From Deltaproteobacteria bacterium (GTDB lineage Bacteria > Myxococcota_A > UBA9160 > SZUA-336), in contig JAJDAJ010000106.1 of NCBI GenBank assembly GCA_029261925.1, forward strand, positions 1 to 64,000: 64,000 nt of DNA. The letters run 5' to 3'. Both the position numbers and the translations under genes were made by a program. Position 1 is the stretch's first letter. The number at the start of each line of letters is the position of its first letter. The notes under the pieces are model-generated. The model saw only the letters and a program-made list of their open reading frames with translations, ran no database searches and was not told the origin of the DNA. Of this stretch, positions 50,235 to 61,828 are shown one piece after another.

Positions 50235-50852
50235 ATGGCCAGAGCGAGGGTCGACTGGTTCTCGGTCGTCGAGCAGATCGAGGCGGGCGACGACGCGGCC
50301 CTGCTGCGCCTGACGGGGCTCGTCTCCAGCCTGCTGGTGCGGATCGGCGCCTACCGCGGCGACGCCGAGCACGATGACCTGATCCAGGAGATCACCCTGT
50401 CGCTGATCCAGGCCGTGAGACGCGACGCGATCCGGGAGCGCTCGGCGTTCGTGGGCTACGCCTGGTCGGTCGCGCGCAACCGCTGGCTGAACCTGCAGAA
50501 ATCACGCTCGCGGGGCGGGCCCCGCGAGGAGAACAGGGAGCTCGAGGAGCTCTCTCCCGGTGATCTGGCGCCGGGGAGCGCCCCGCTCGCGCGCGATCCC
50601 GCCGAGCTGGTGGATCTCGAGCGCTCGGTCGACGCGCTGCCACCCGGCGAGCGCGAGGCGATCAGCGCGATCTACCTGGAGGGGCATAGCTACGAGGAGG
50701 CGGCCCGGAAGCTCGGGCTCTCCCTGAGCAGCCTGAAACGGCGCCAGTGGAAGGGGCTGCGGCGCCTGAGGGCGCTGATGCAGCCGCCGGAGGCCGGGCG
50801 AACCGATTCCCGCGCGACGGGGTCTACCCCCGGAGCGGGAGCAGGTGGGTGA
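50235..50852 (+). CDS. ECF-type RNA polymerase sigma factor
   Basis: 205 aa. Region 2: DAEHDDLIQEITLSLIQAVRR and VGYAWSVARNRWLNLQ; region 4: LPPGEREAISAIYLEGHSYEEAARKLGLSLSSLKRRQW, the helix-turn-helix for -35 recognition. Region 3 is absent, as in ECF factors. The next gene begins 10 bp on and encodes an anti-sigma-like membrane protein, so the pair is a classical sigma/anti-sigma operon. Likely targets are the divergent TPS operon and the CHAT gene (inference). Confidence 0.88.
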   Translation: MARARVDWFSVVEQIEAGDDAALLRLTGLVSSLLVRIGAYRGDAEHDDLIQEITLSLIQAVRRDAIRERSAFVGYAWSVARNRWLNLQKSRSRGGPREENRELEELSPGDLAPGSAPLARDPAELVDLERSVDALPPGEREAISAIYLEGHSYEEAARKLGLSLSSLKRRQWKGLRRLRALMQPPEAGRTDSRATGSTPGAGAGG

Positions 50853-50862
50853 GGAGACGACG

Positions 50863-52098
50863 ATGACGCGGGAAGGATCGGGGCCAGATCTCGAGGCGCT
50901 GCTCGAGGACGCGCTGACGGCGCCCTCGTGCGACCCCGAGCTCGTGGTCCGCTACGCGCAGGAGCCGGGCGCGCTCAGCGCGACGGAGCGCGCCGAGGTC
51001 GAGGCCTGGCTCGGCGAGGCGCCGCATCGCGACGCGGTCTCCGCCATGCACGGCGTGCGGGCGGCGCTCCAGAGCGAGGCGGCCCCGCGGCGCGCCCGGG
51101 GAGCCGCGCCGCGGTCCGACCGGCAGCGCGGCTGGCGCGCGCTGCGCGCCCTCGGCGGGCTGGCCGCGGCCGCCGCCGCCGCGCTGGCGCTGATGCTCCT
51201 GCTCGAGGGCGACGCACCCGACCCCGGCGAGAGGATCGCCCGGGCTCCGGCCGGTCCGCCGCAGCCCGCTCCGCCCTCGCCGGAGTCCGTGCCGGCACCC
51301 ACGCCACCCGGTGCGACGCCCGGGCCCGCTCCGGAGACCCGCGAGGCGGAGCCCGCGCCGGCCCCGGATCCGCTGGCCGCACCCGCGCCGCCGTCCAGGC
51401 CCGACCCGGCACCCGCGCCGCCGGAGTCGCCCGCGCCCGCCGCACCCGCGCCGATCCTGGTCGCGATGGTCATGCCCGGCTACAGCGCACCGCCCGGGGG
51501 TGCGCGGACGCGGATCGACAGCGCGCTGCGCAGCGCGCCGGACGCGCCCGCGCCGTTCGCCATCAGCCCCGAGCACGTGGCGCGCGCCAGTCACGACCGG
51601 CCGGAGCTGTACTGGTACCTGCCCACCCTGCCGGGTCCGGGCGCGGAGATCTGGCTCACCGTCGTGCAGGGCGAGCAGGCGGATCCCCTGGCCGACACGC
51701 GCATCGACGTGCCCGCGCGACCCGGTCTGCAGCGCACGACGCTGCCCGGCGAGCTGCGCCTGCAGCCGGGCGTGGAGTACGTGTGGACGGTGTCGGTGCG
51801 GCCCGACCTCGAGCGTCCATCGCGCGACCTGCTCTCGCAGGGCTGGATCCGCCACGTCCCGCTCGACCCGGCGGCGCGGGCGCGCGCGCGCGATGCGGCC
51901 CCGGGCGCGCGACCCGCCATCTGGGCGGAGCTCGGCTACTTCTACGACGCCTTCGCCGGACTCGCGGAGCTCGCAGCGATGCTTGCCGACGACGACAGGC
52001 CACGGGCCGCGATGCGCGCACTGCTCGAGCAGGCCGGGATCGATCCCGCGCGCGCCGGACTCCAGGCGCCCCGGGTCGACGGGCGGGTGCCCGGCTGA
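50863..52098 (+). CDS. anti-sigma-like membrane protein with C-terminal DUF928 domain
   Basis: 411 aa from ATG 50863 (GGAG 6 nt upstream); a GTG at 50845 would overlap the sigma gene. Residues about 1-75 are cytosolic and resemble anti-sigma N-termini (CDPELVVRYAQEPGALSATERAEVEAW). One TM about residues 90-110 (LGGLAAAAAAALALMLLL), a long Pro/Ala linker about 115-200, then a DUF928-like domain about 200-400: HDRPELYWYLPTLPGPGAE, GELRLQPGVEYVWTVSV, GWIRHVPLDP, YFYDAFAGLAELA. DUF928 is known chiefly from CHAT/TPS-rich genomes such as cyanobacteria. Predicted to carry an envelope signal to the ECF factor. Confidence 0.75.
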   Translation: MTREGSGPDLEALLEDALTAPSCDPELVVRYAQEPGALSATERAEVEAWLGEAPHRDAVSAMHGVRAALQSEAAPRRARGAAPRSDRQRGWRALRALGGLAAAAAAALALMLLLEGDAPDPGERIARAPAGPPQPAPPSPESVPAPTPPGATPGPAPETREAEPAPAPDPLAAPAPPSRPDPAPAPPESPAPAAPAPILVAMVMPGYSAPPGGARTRIDSALRSAPDAPAPFAISPEHVARASHDRPELYWYLPTLPGPGAEIWLTVVQGEQADPLADTRIDVPARPGLQRTTLPGELRLQPGVEYVWTVSVRPDLERPSRDLLSQGWIRHVPLDPAARARARDAAPGARPAIWAELGYFYDAFAGLAELAAMLADDDRPRAAMRALLEQAGIDPARAGLQAPRVDGRVPG

Positions 52099-52153
52099 GT
52101 GCTCGCGCGCCCGGGTGGCGCCGCTCGCCAGCGGGCCGGCGCGTCCCGGGGAT

Positions 52154-52588
52154 CTATCCGCGCAGCAGGCCCTCGATCGTCACGCGCTCGACCACGTTCA
52201 GGTCCTCGTCGACCACGTCGAACAGGTGCCCTTCGCGGGCGTGCATGCTCAGGTAGATCAGCCCGCCATCGGGACCGCCGCTCTCGAGGTGCAGGTCGTT
52301 CCCGTCGCTCAGCGCGTAGTCGCCGGCGCGGCGCACGCGGTGGCGCGGCTGACCCTCGTGCGTGTCGCGCAGGTGCTGCTCGCCCTCGAGCACCAGGGTG
52401 CTGGTCGGAGCCACGTGGCGGTGGCGCGGGCAGTGCCCGTCGGGCGCGAAGCGCACGAGCATGTCGAGCACGCCCGTCTCCGGATTGCCGCCGAGCACGG
52501 CGTACTCGTGGTCGATCCGGTACGGAAGACCTTCGGGACCGCTCACGTGGATCCACTTCACGTCGCTGTCGAAACGGGTTGCGCTCAT
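52154..52588 (-). CDS. cupin-domain protein
   Basis: 144 aa. One double-stranded beta-helix: RFAPDGHCPRHRHVAPTSTLVLEGE (cupin motif 1, metal His residues) and GDYALSDGNDLHLESGGPDG (motif 2). ChrR/anti-sigma-type or dioxygenase-like cupins share this shape; no catalytic assignment is possible. Appears monocistronic with a leaderless-type promoter, ending opposite the sigma/DUF928 operon. Confidence 0.85.
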   Translation of the reverse strand: MSATRFDSDVKWIHVSGPEGLPYRIDHEYAVLGGNPETGVLDMLVRFAPDGHCPRHRHVAPTSTLVLEGEQHLRDTHEGQPRHRVRRAGDYALSDGNDLHLESGGPDGGLIYLSMHAREGHLFDVVDEDLNVVERVTIEGLLRG

Positions 52589-52594
52589 GCGGCG

Positions 52595-52600
52595 ATGATA
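52595..52600 (-). promoter_or_regulatory. -10 element of predicted leaderless promoter (cupin gene)
   Basis: TATCAT on the minus strand followed by 6 nt and the ATG at 52588; no Shine-Dalgarno. Confidence 0.45.
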
Positions 52601-52613
52601 CCGCGGTACGGCG

Positions 52614-55232
<2,619 letters not shown>

Positions 55233-55240
55233 GGCCGCGG

Positions 55241-55246
55241 AGCATA
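55241..55246 (-). promoter_or_regulatory. -10 element of predicted leaderless promoter (alaS)
   Basis: TATGCT on the minus strand, preceded by TGG (extended -10 TG-N) and followed by 8 nt before the alaS ATG; no Shine-Dalgarno. Confidence 0.45.
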
Positions 55247-55448
55247 CCAGCCGGCCCCTGTAGCCGCCGCAGCCCCCGGGCGTCCGATCCCCGGACCAGG
55301 GCGCGCGGCGGGCTCGCGGGAGCTTCCGGTGCGAGCTGCCTGCGCACGCGGCGGCAGCGCTCCAGGCCCGCAACCCGCGGACCGATGGGCGGTTCCACGC
55401 GACCAGAGAGGCCCCGGGGGCCTCGCGGATTCACCGAAGGAGAAACAG

Positions 55449-56057
55449 ATGCGCACGATCACGACCCTCGGCCTCGCGGGCCTCACCGCACTCGCAATGA
55501 GCGCCCGGCCGGCGCTGGCAGACCCCGAGGAGTACCTCGACGAGAAGGGCGACCGGATCGAGGAGCACCTCGACCGGCGCGGCGACCGCATCGATCATCG
55601 CCTCGACCACAAGGGCGACCGCATCGACCGCCGCCTCGATCGCAAGGGCGACCGCATCGACGAGCGCCTCGATCGCAAGGGCGACCGCGTGAACGACCGG
55701 CTCGATGCGAAGGGCGAGCGGATCAACGACCGCCTGGACCAGAAGTCCGATCGAGCGGCGGCCGCCGGCAAGGACGGGCTCGCCGAGCGGCTGGACCGCA
55801 AGGGCGACCGCATCGAGGACCGGCTCGACCGCAAGGGCGACCGGGTCGATCGGAGGCTCGATCACAAGGGCGATCGCATCGACCGCCGCCTCGACCACAA
55901 GGGCGATCGCATCGACCGGCGCCTCGATCGCAAGGGCGATCGCATCGACCGGCGCCTCGACCACAAGGGCGATCGCATCGACCGCCGCCTCGACCACAAG
56001 GGCGATCGCGTCAACCGGCGCATGGATCGCCGCGGCAAGGGAGCCGGGCGCCGCTAG
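55449..56057 (+). CDS. secreted protein of 11-residue GDRIDRRLDRK repeats
   Basis: 202 aa. Signal peptide MRTITTLGLAGLTALAMSAR ending ALA before Asp25. The whole mature protein is 13 full undecapeptides of consensus GDRI-D/N-x-R-L-D-x-K (residues 34-195), interrupted once by a longer unit (SDRAAAAGKDGLAERLDRK), with a basic end. Hydrophobic residues fall at fixed positions 4 and 8, and charge alternates strictly, which predicts a long amphipathic helix or right-handed (11-residue) coiled coil. Exported; role unknown. GGAGA precedes the ATG and a strong terminator follows. Confidence 0.8.
   Translation: MRTITTLGLAGLTALAMSARPALADPEEYLDEKGDRIEEHLDRRGDRIDHRLDHKGDRIDRRLDRKGDRIDERLDRKGDRVNDRLDAKGERINDRLDQKSDRAAAAGKDGLAERLDRKGDRIEDRLDRKGDRVDRRLDHKGDRIDRRLDHKGDRIDRRLDRKGDRIDRRLDHKGDRIDRRLDHKGDRVNRRMDRRGKGAGRR
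55548..56033 (+). repeat. in-frame 33-bp tandem repeats
   Basis: Thirteen 33-bp units encoding the undecapeptides, split by one longer unit around 55746-55802. Several later units (55850-56000) are near-identical at the nucleotide level, so array length may vary by slippage or recombination. Confidence 0.9.
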
Positions 56058-56080
56058 TCCGCGCCACCAGCCGGCGAGAC

Positions 56081-56116
56081 GGGGCGGGTCGGATCCTCCG
56101 ACCCGCCCCTTCTTCC
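56081..56116 (+). terminator. strong intrinsic terminator
   Basis: Perfect 13-bp stem (GGGGCGGGTCGGA at 56081-56093 with its complement at 56097-56109), 3-nt loop TCC, then TTCTTCC. Ends the undecapeptide-repeat gene 24 bp after its stop. The inverted repeat could also serve the convergent LLM gene, though no T run follows on that strand. Confidence 0.85.
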
Positions 56117-56169
56117 ATGCGGCCGCTGCCCCGGCGCGAGCGCGATCCGCAGCTCGTGGCGCCGCCCGC

Positions 56170-57216
56170 TCAGCTGCGCGGCTCGCACCCCGCCAGCCGG
56201 GCCATCAGCCGGTAGGCCTCGGGCTGGTGCGCATGGATCGTCAGACCCGTGGCGCCCGAGTCCTCCCAGCCCTTCCAGCGCTGACGGATGCGCTGCTCGG
56301 GACCGATCAGCGAGTGGTGATCGAGGAACTCGTCGGGCACCGCCGCGATCGCCTCGGCGCGCCGGTCCGCCAGGAAGAGCTCCTGGATCCGCTCGGCGGC
56401 GTCGGCGAAGCCGCAGCGGATCATGCGCTCCTTGTGGAAGTTCATGTCCGGATGTCCCATGCCGCCGACGTACAGCGCGGTCATGGGCTTCTGCGCATCG
56501 AGCGCGGCCTGCACGTCGTCGGTGATGTTCACGTTGCAGCCGGCGTAGATCTCGAAGCCGTCCAGGCTCTTGCCCCCACCTGCGCGGCGGAAGCCCTCCT
56601 CGAGCCACGGGCGATACACGTCCATCATCCCGGGCCCGAAGCCGAAGGTGAGCCAGCCGTCCGCGACCTCCGCGGTCAGGCGAACCATGCTCTCGCTCCC
56701 GGTGCCCAGCAGGATCGGGATGTCGGGATTGGTGTGCAGGATGGAGCGCAGCGGCTTGCCCATGCCGTGCGAGCCCGGACCCGTGTACGGCAGCGAGATC
56801 TCGCGACCCTCGTGCGCGACCGGCGCGTCACGGCGCAGCACCTTGCGCATGATCTGCACGTAGTCACGCATGCGGTAGTACGGGCGCCCCCAGGGCTGGC
56901 CGTACCAGCCCTCCACGATCTGGGGACCGGATAGACCCAGGCCGCAGATGGCGCGCCCGTCGCCCGCGAGCTGGTCCAGGGTCGCCATGGCCATGGCCGT
57001 CGCCGCGGGCGTTCGCGCGGCCAGCTGGATCAGGCTCGTTCCGAGGCGGATGTGGCGGGTGAACGACGCGATGTACGCCAGCGGGGTGAGCGCATCGGAG
57101 CCGTACGCCTCGGCGCTCCACAACGAATCGTAGCCGAGACGCTCGACCTCGAGGATCAGGTCGACGGGGATCTCCATGCGCGGGCCGTTCCACGGCACCA
57201 TCATTCCGAGCTTCAT
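56170..57216 (-). CDS. LLM-class F420-dependent oxidoreductase
   Basis: 348 aa luciferase-like TIM barrel: KLGMMVPWNGPRMEIPVDLI, LGYDSLWSAEAYGSDALTPL, IRLGTSLIQLAARTPAATAMA, FGFGPGMMDVYRPWLEE. The ELGYDSLW/AEAYGSD pattern and IRLGT are typical of F420-dependent family members acting on coenzyme-A-linked or terpenoid substrates. GGGAGGA precedes the ATG. Distinct from the LLM enzyme at 38.3 kb. Confidence 0.85.
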   Translation of the reverse strand: MKLGMMVPWNGPRMEIPVDLILEVERLGYDSLWSAEAYGSDALTPLAYIASFTRHIRLGTSLIQLAARTPAATAMAMATLDQLAGDGRAICGLGLSGPQIVEGWYGQPWGRPYYRMRDYVQIMRKVLRRDAPVAHEGREISLPYTGPGSHGMGKPLRSILHTNPDIPILLGTGSESMVRLTAEVADGWLTFGFGPGMMDVYRPWLEEGFRRAGGGKSLDGFEIYAGCNVNITDDVQAALDAQKPMTALYVGGMGHPDMNFHKERMIRCGFADAAERIQELFLADRRAEAIAAVPDEFLDHHSLIGPEQRIRQRWKGWEDSGATGLTIHAHQPEAYRLMARLAGCEPRS

Positions 57217-57314
57217 GCGTCCTCCCGGGCGCTGATTATCGCAGAGGCCGTGCGAGCGGCGGGAACGGCTCCTGCCGGCTCATGTTCGGCCCGGGAGTCG
57301 CCGATGGCCCCCGG

Positions 57315-58049
57315 ATGGTCGAAGGCGTCTACAGCCCTCCACGCGCGGCGCTGACGGCGCCCGTGCAGGCGCGGCTGGATCCGGGTGCCGGCCTCGACGT
57401 TCACCTCGCCCTCGCCGACGGCTGGAACGGCATGCTGCGCTGCTTTCCGGGCTGGCTCGGCATCGGGCTGGTCTTTCACGTCGTGTTCCTGGCCGCGGCG
57501 CTGACGGGCATCGGGCTGCTCCTGCTGGTTCCGGTGCTGGCGTGGGGCGGCGCGCGCGCTCTGCTCGAGATGCACGACGGTGGCGGACGCCTGTCGGATC
57601 TGTTCGCCGGCTTCACGGACTACGGCTCGGTGCTCGTGGCCAGCGTCGCCTGGTACCTGTGCAACCTGGGGCTCTCGCTGATTGGCCAGACCCCTCAGCT
57701 CGTCGGAGATCTCGCGGGCATCGCCTGGCTCAGCTTCGCGGGGGCGCTGTTCTCGCTGCTCTGGAGCGCGCTGGTGATGCTGCGCCTGAGCTTCGCCTTC
57801 CTGTACCTCGTCGACCGCAGGCTCGACGCCGTGGCCGCGTTCCGCGCCTCCTGGGAGAGCACCCGGGGCCACGGCCTGAAGATCCTGCTGCTGATGATCG
57901 CGAGCATGGCGGTGGGCCTGATGGGCATGCTCACGCTTCTGGTCGGCGTGATTCCCGCCAGCGTCGTGATCGCCCTGGCCTGGGTCTCGGCCTACCGCCA
58001 GCTGAGCGGCAGCCACCAGCAGAGCAGCGCGGCGACCGCTCCGGTGTAG
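57315..58049 (+). CDS. polytopic membrane protein (paralogue A)
   Basis: 244 aa from ATG 57315, chosen because MVEGVYSPP aligns with MPEDVYQPP of the next gene; the ATG at 57282 is upstream of that homology. A short cytosolic N-terminus, then about six TMs (GIGLVFHVVFLAAALTGIGLLLLVPVLAW, ILLLMIASMAVGLMGMLTLL), with an amphipathic FRASWESTRGHGLKI loop. Loosely like DUF/YciC-type integral membrane proteins. Function unknown. Confidence 0.7.
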   Translation: MVEGVYSPPRAALTAPVQARLDPGAGLDVHLALADGWNGMLRCFPGWLGIGLVFHVVFLAAALTGIGLLLLVPVLAWGGARALLEMHDGGGRLSDLFAGFTDYGSVLVASVAWYLCNLGLSLIGQTPQLVGDLAGIAWLSFAGALFSLLWSALVMLRLSFAFLYLVDRRLDAVAAFRASWESTRGHGLKILLLMIASMAVGLMGMLTLLVGVIPASVVIALAWVSAYRQLSGSHQQSSAATAPV

Positions 58050-58087
58050 ACTCGCGCCGGCCGGCAGCCTGGCCGGGGAGAGTCGCC

Positions 58088-58819
58088 ATGCCCGAGGACG
58101 TCTACCAGCCGCCGAGCAGCGAGCTGAGACGAGAGCCCGACGCGCCGCGCCTGGCCGCACCCGCGGGGTTCTCGATCGCGACCGCCTTCGGCGATGGCTG
58201 GCGGGCCATGGTCTCGAGCTTCCCCCTCTGGCTCGGTATCGGTGCGGTCGGCTTCCTGCTCATCATGGTCTCGGTCGTCACGGTCATCGGGATCGTGCTG
58301 CTGGTGCCGGTCCTGTCGTGGGGCATGCTCGTTGCTGGCCTGGCCATGTTCGACGGCCGCGGCCGCTTTTCCGACCTGTTCGCGGGATTCTCGATCTACG
58401 GACGGGCCGTGGCCTACGGGCTGGCCCTGATCGTCCTGTACTACCTGGCCAGCGCGCCCGGGATCCTGGGCCAGATGGCGATCGAGAGCCAGGACTCACC
58501 GGCCGCGGTGCTCCTCGGGGGACTGGTGGGCTTCGCCTGGGGCTTCGTCACGATCCGCTTCACACCCGCCTGGTTCTTCATGGTCGAGCACGACATGGGA
58601 CCCCTCGGGGCGATGCGCGCGTCCTGGACGTACACGCGGGGGCAGTGGGGACGCCTGATTCTGTTCATGCTGGCCACGGTCGGCGTGGCGCTCCTCGGCA
58701 TCGCGGCGCTGGGGATCGGCCTGATCCCGGCGACGGCGGTGATCGGCTTCGCCTACGTCTCCGTGTACCGGCAGATCACGCAGTCGGGCAGCGGGCCCGC
58801 GCGCGGCGAGGCGCGCTAG
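58088..58819 (+). CDS. polytopic membrane protein (paralogue B)
   Basis: 243 aa, clearly homologous to the preceding gene over its length: same N-terminus, ADGW/GDGW at about residue 35, PxWLGIG in TM1, the DLFAGF segment, FRASWEST/MRASWTYT loop and VIxLAxVSxYRQ end. Six predicted TMs. GGGGAGAG precedes the ATG. A tandem duplication; hetero-oligomer formation is possible. Confidence 0.72.
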   Translation: MPEDVYQPPSSELRREPDAPRLAAPAGFSIATAFGDGWRAMVSSFPLWLGIGAVGFLLIMVSVVTVIGIVLLVPVLSWGMLVAGLAMFDGRGRFSDLFAGFSIYGRAVAYGLALIVLYYLASAPGILGQMAIESQDSPAAVLLGGLVGFAWGFVTIRFTPAWFFMVEHDMGPLGAMRASWTYTRGQWGRLILFMLATVGVALLGIAALGIGLIPATAVIGFAYVSVYRQITQSGSGPARGEAR

Positions 58820-58823
58820 GCTG

Positions 58824-59999
58824 CTAGAAGCGGTCGATCTTCAGATCGTCGTCGTCCTCGGGCTGGAGCAGGTCGAGATCGTCGGCGCGGCCGTCCTTCT
58901 CGAAGTCATCCCACTGGCTGTCCGAGGTCGAGGCGATGCCCTTGAAGCGCAGGGCGAAGTCGTCGGGGTTCGACACGTGCAGCAGGGCCTCGTCGTACGT
59001 GACCAGGCCGTTCTTGATGTGCTGCATCAGCGACTGGTCGAAGGTCTGCATCCCGTAGGTGGTGAAGCCCTTCGCGATCGCGTCGCTGAGCTCCTTCTGC
59101 TTTTCCTTCTCCGCGATGCACTCACGCACGCGCGCCGTCGAGACCAGTACCTCCGTCGCGGGCACGCGCCCCTTGCCGTCGGCGCGGGGCACGAGGCGCT
59201 GACTGATGATGCCCTTGATGATGCTCGCCAGCTGTAGCCGGATCTGCCCCTGCTGGTGCGGCGGGAAAGCGGACACGATTCGCGTGATGGTCTCGGCCGC
59301 GTCGATCGTGTGCAGCGTCGACATGACCAGGTGGCCGGTCTCGGCCGCGGTGATCGCGGTCTCGATGGTCTCGAAGTCGCGCATCTCACCGACGAGGATC
59401 ACGTCGGGATCCTGGCGCAGGGCTGCGCGCAGGGCGGTGGCGAAGGTGTTCGTGTCGACGCCGATCTCGCGCTGGTTCACGATCGAGCGCTTGTCGCGGA
59501 TCAGGAACTCGATCGGGTCCTCGATCGTGATGATGTTGCAGGTGCGGTTCGTGTTGATGTAGTCGATCATCGCCGCGAGCGAGGTCGACTTGCCGGAGCC
59601 CGTGGTCCCGGTCACCAGCACCAGACCCCGGGGCTCCATGGCGACCCGCTCGACGACCTTGGGCAGGTTGAGCTGCTCCACGGTCTTGACGCCGAACGGG
59701 ATCACGCGGAAGACGATGCCGACGGTGCCACGCTGCAGGAAGGCATTGACGCGGAAGCGCCCCAGACCCGCGATCGAGTAGGCCAGATCCACCTCGTGAT
59801 TCTTCTCGAAGTGGCTCTTCTGACCCGGGGTCATGATGTGGCTGGCCATCGCATGCAGCGATTCGGGCGTGAGGCGCTCACCGTTCTTCAGCGGAACGAG
59901 TGCGCCATCCACCCGAAACAGCGGTGGCAGGCCCGCCTTCAGGTGGATGTCCGAGGCGTTGCCCTTGATAGCGATCTGGAGGATGTCGTTGAGTTCCAT
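58824..59999 (-). CDS. pilT: type IV pilus retraction ATPase PilT
   Basis: 391 aa. N-terminal PAS-like domain (NASDIHLKAGLPPLFRVDG), Walker A GTTGSGKST near 135, Asp box ITIEDPIEF, Walker B ILVGEMRDFETI, His box HLVMSTLHTID, and SQRLVPRADGKGRVPATEVL. Slightly longer than E. coli-type PilT owing to an acidic C-terminal tail (LLQPEDDDDLKIDRF). Hexameric motor that depolymerises type IV pili for twitching. Stands alone, as is common for pilT. Confidence 0.95.
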   Translation of the reverse strand: MELNDILQIAIKGNASDIHLKAGLPPLFRVDGALVPLKNGERLTPESLHAMASHIMTPGQKSHFEKNHEVDLAYSIAGLGRFRVNAFLQRGTVGIVFRVIPFGVKTVEQLNLPKVVERVAMEPRGLVLVTGTTGSGKSTSLAAMIDYINTNRTCNIITIEDPIEFLIRDKRSIVNQREIGVDTNTFATALRAALRQDPDVILVGEMRDFETIETAITAAETGHLVMSTLHTIDAAETITRIVSAFPPHQQGQIRLQLASIIKGIISQRLVPRADGKGRVPATEVLVSTARVRECIAEKEKQKELSDAIAKGFTTYGMQTFDQSLMQHIKNGLVTYDEALLHVSNPDDFALRFKGIASTSDSQWDDFEKDGRADDLDLLQPEDDDDLKIDRF

Positions 60000-60141
60000 C
60001 CCGCGAGCAGCATCGACGCTTCCGCTCCTGCCCTTTAGTGGCGCGGGTGGCGCTCGTGGCAGCTCCCGGGCAGGGGCCTGCGCTCCCGGCGCCTCGAGGA
60101 CGCGGACGGAACGGAAGCCAGGTGCCAGCGTCGCCGGGGCG

Positions 60142-61221
<1,080 letters not shown>

Positions 61222-61231
61222 TTGTCCTCTC

Positions 61232-61828
61232 CTAGATGTCGGGGCCGAGGTCCAGTTCCAGCCCTTCGTCCGGCTCGCCGAGCGGCAGGCGAACGAGGGC
61301 CGTGTGCTGAGCGCCCCGGGGGGAGAGGCGGCTCGAGAAGAGTACGACTTCTGCGGCGCGAAAGGCGATCTCTTTCGGCGGCGCGAGTCGCTCGATCGCG
61401 ACCGGCCGGGGCTCGCGCAGCCGGCCGAGGGTCAGGTGCGCGCGGTAGGGACGGCGCTCGCGCTCCACGCCGACGCGGGCGGCGGCAGCGTCGAGTCCGC
61501 GCGCCAGGCGCGCGAGCGGAGCACTGCCCTCGGCCACCCCGGCCCAGAGCACCCGGGCCTCGCGCGCGGTGGGGAACGCACCGAGACCGGCGATCTTCAC
61601 GTCGAACGGCTCGACGCGGAGCGTGCGCGGCAGGCAGCGGCGCGCCAGCTCCGGCAGCCGGTCCTCCGGGACCTCGCCGCAGAACTTCAGGGTCAGGTGC
61701 AGGGCGCCGGGATCGGTCCAGCGCACGCCCGGATCCAGGGCCTCGCGCAGGCCGGCCTGGGCCTCGACCAGGGTGTCGCGCGCGGCGGAAGGCAGCTCGA
61801 TCGCCAGGAAGCAGCGCAGCTCGCTCAC
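61232..61828 (-). CDS. thpR: RNA 2',3'-cyclic phosphodiesterase
   Basis: 198 aa of the 2H phosphoesterase family with two HxTx motifs: HLTLKFCGEVP near residue 45 and HLTLGRLREP near 130. Opens 2',3'-cyclic phosphates or ligates tRNA halves in vitro. Overlaps cinA by 4 nt. Confidence 0.92.
   Translation of the reverse strand: MSELRCFLAIELPSAARDTLVEAQAGLREALDPGVRWTDPGALHLTLKFCGEVPEDRLPELARRCLPRTLRVEPFDVKIAGLGAFPTAREARVLWAGVAEGSAPLARLARGLDAAAARVGVERERRPYRAHLTLGRLREPRPVAIERLAPPKEIAFRAAEVVLFSSRLSPRGAQHTALVRLPLGEPDEGLELDLGPDI

Noticed and set aside
55548..56033. CRISPR array
   Set aside because: The 33-bp repeats are contiguous, in frame, without spacers, and inside a protein with a signal peptide.
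60000..60141. Regulatory element or terminator between recA and pilT
   Set aside because: GC-rich but no convincing stem with T run and no promoter match.
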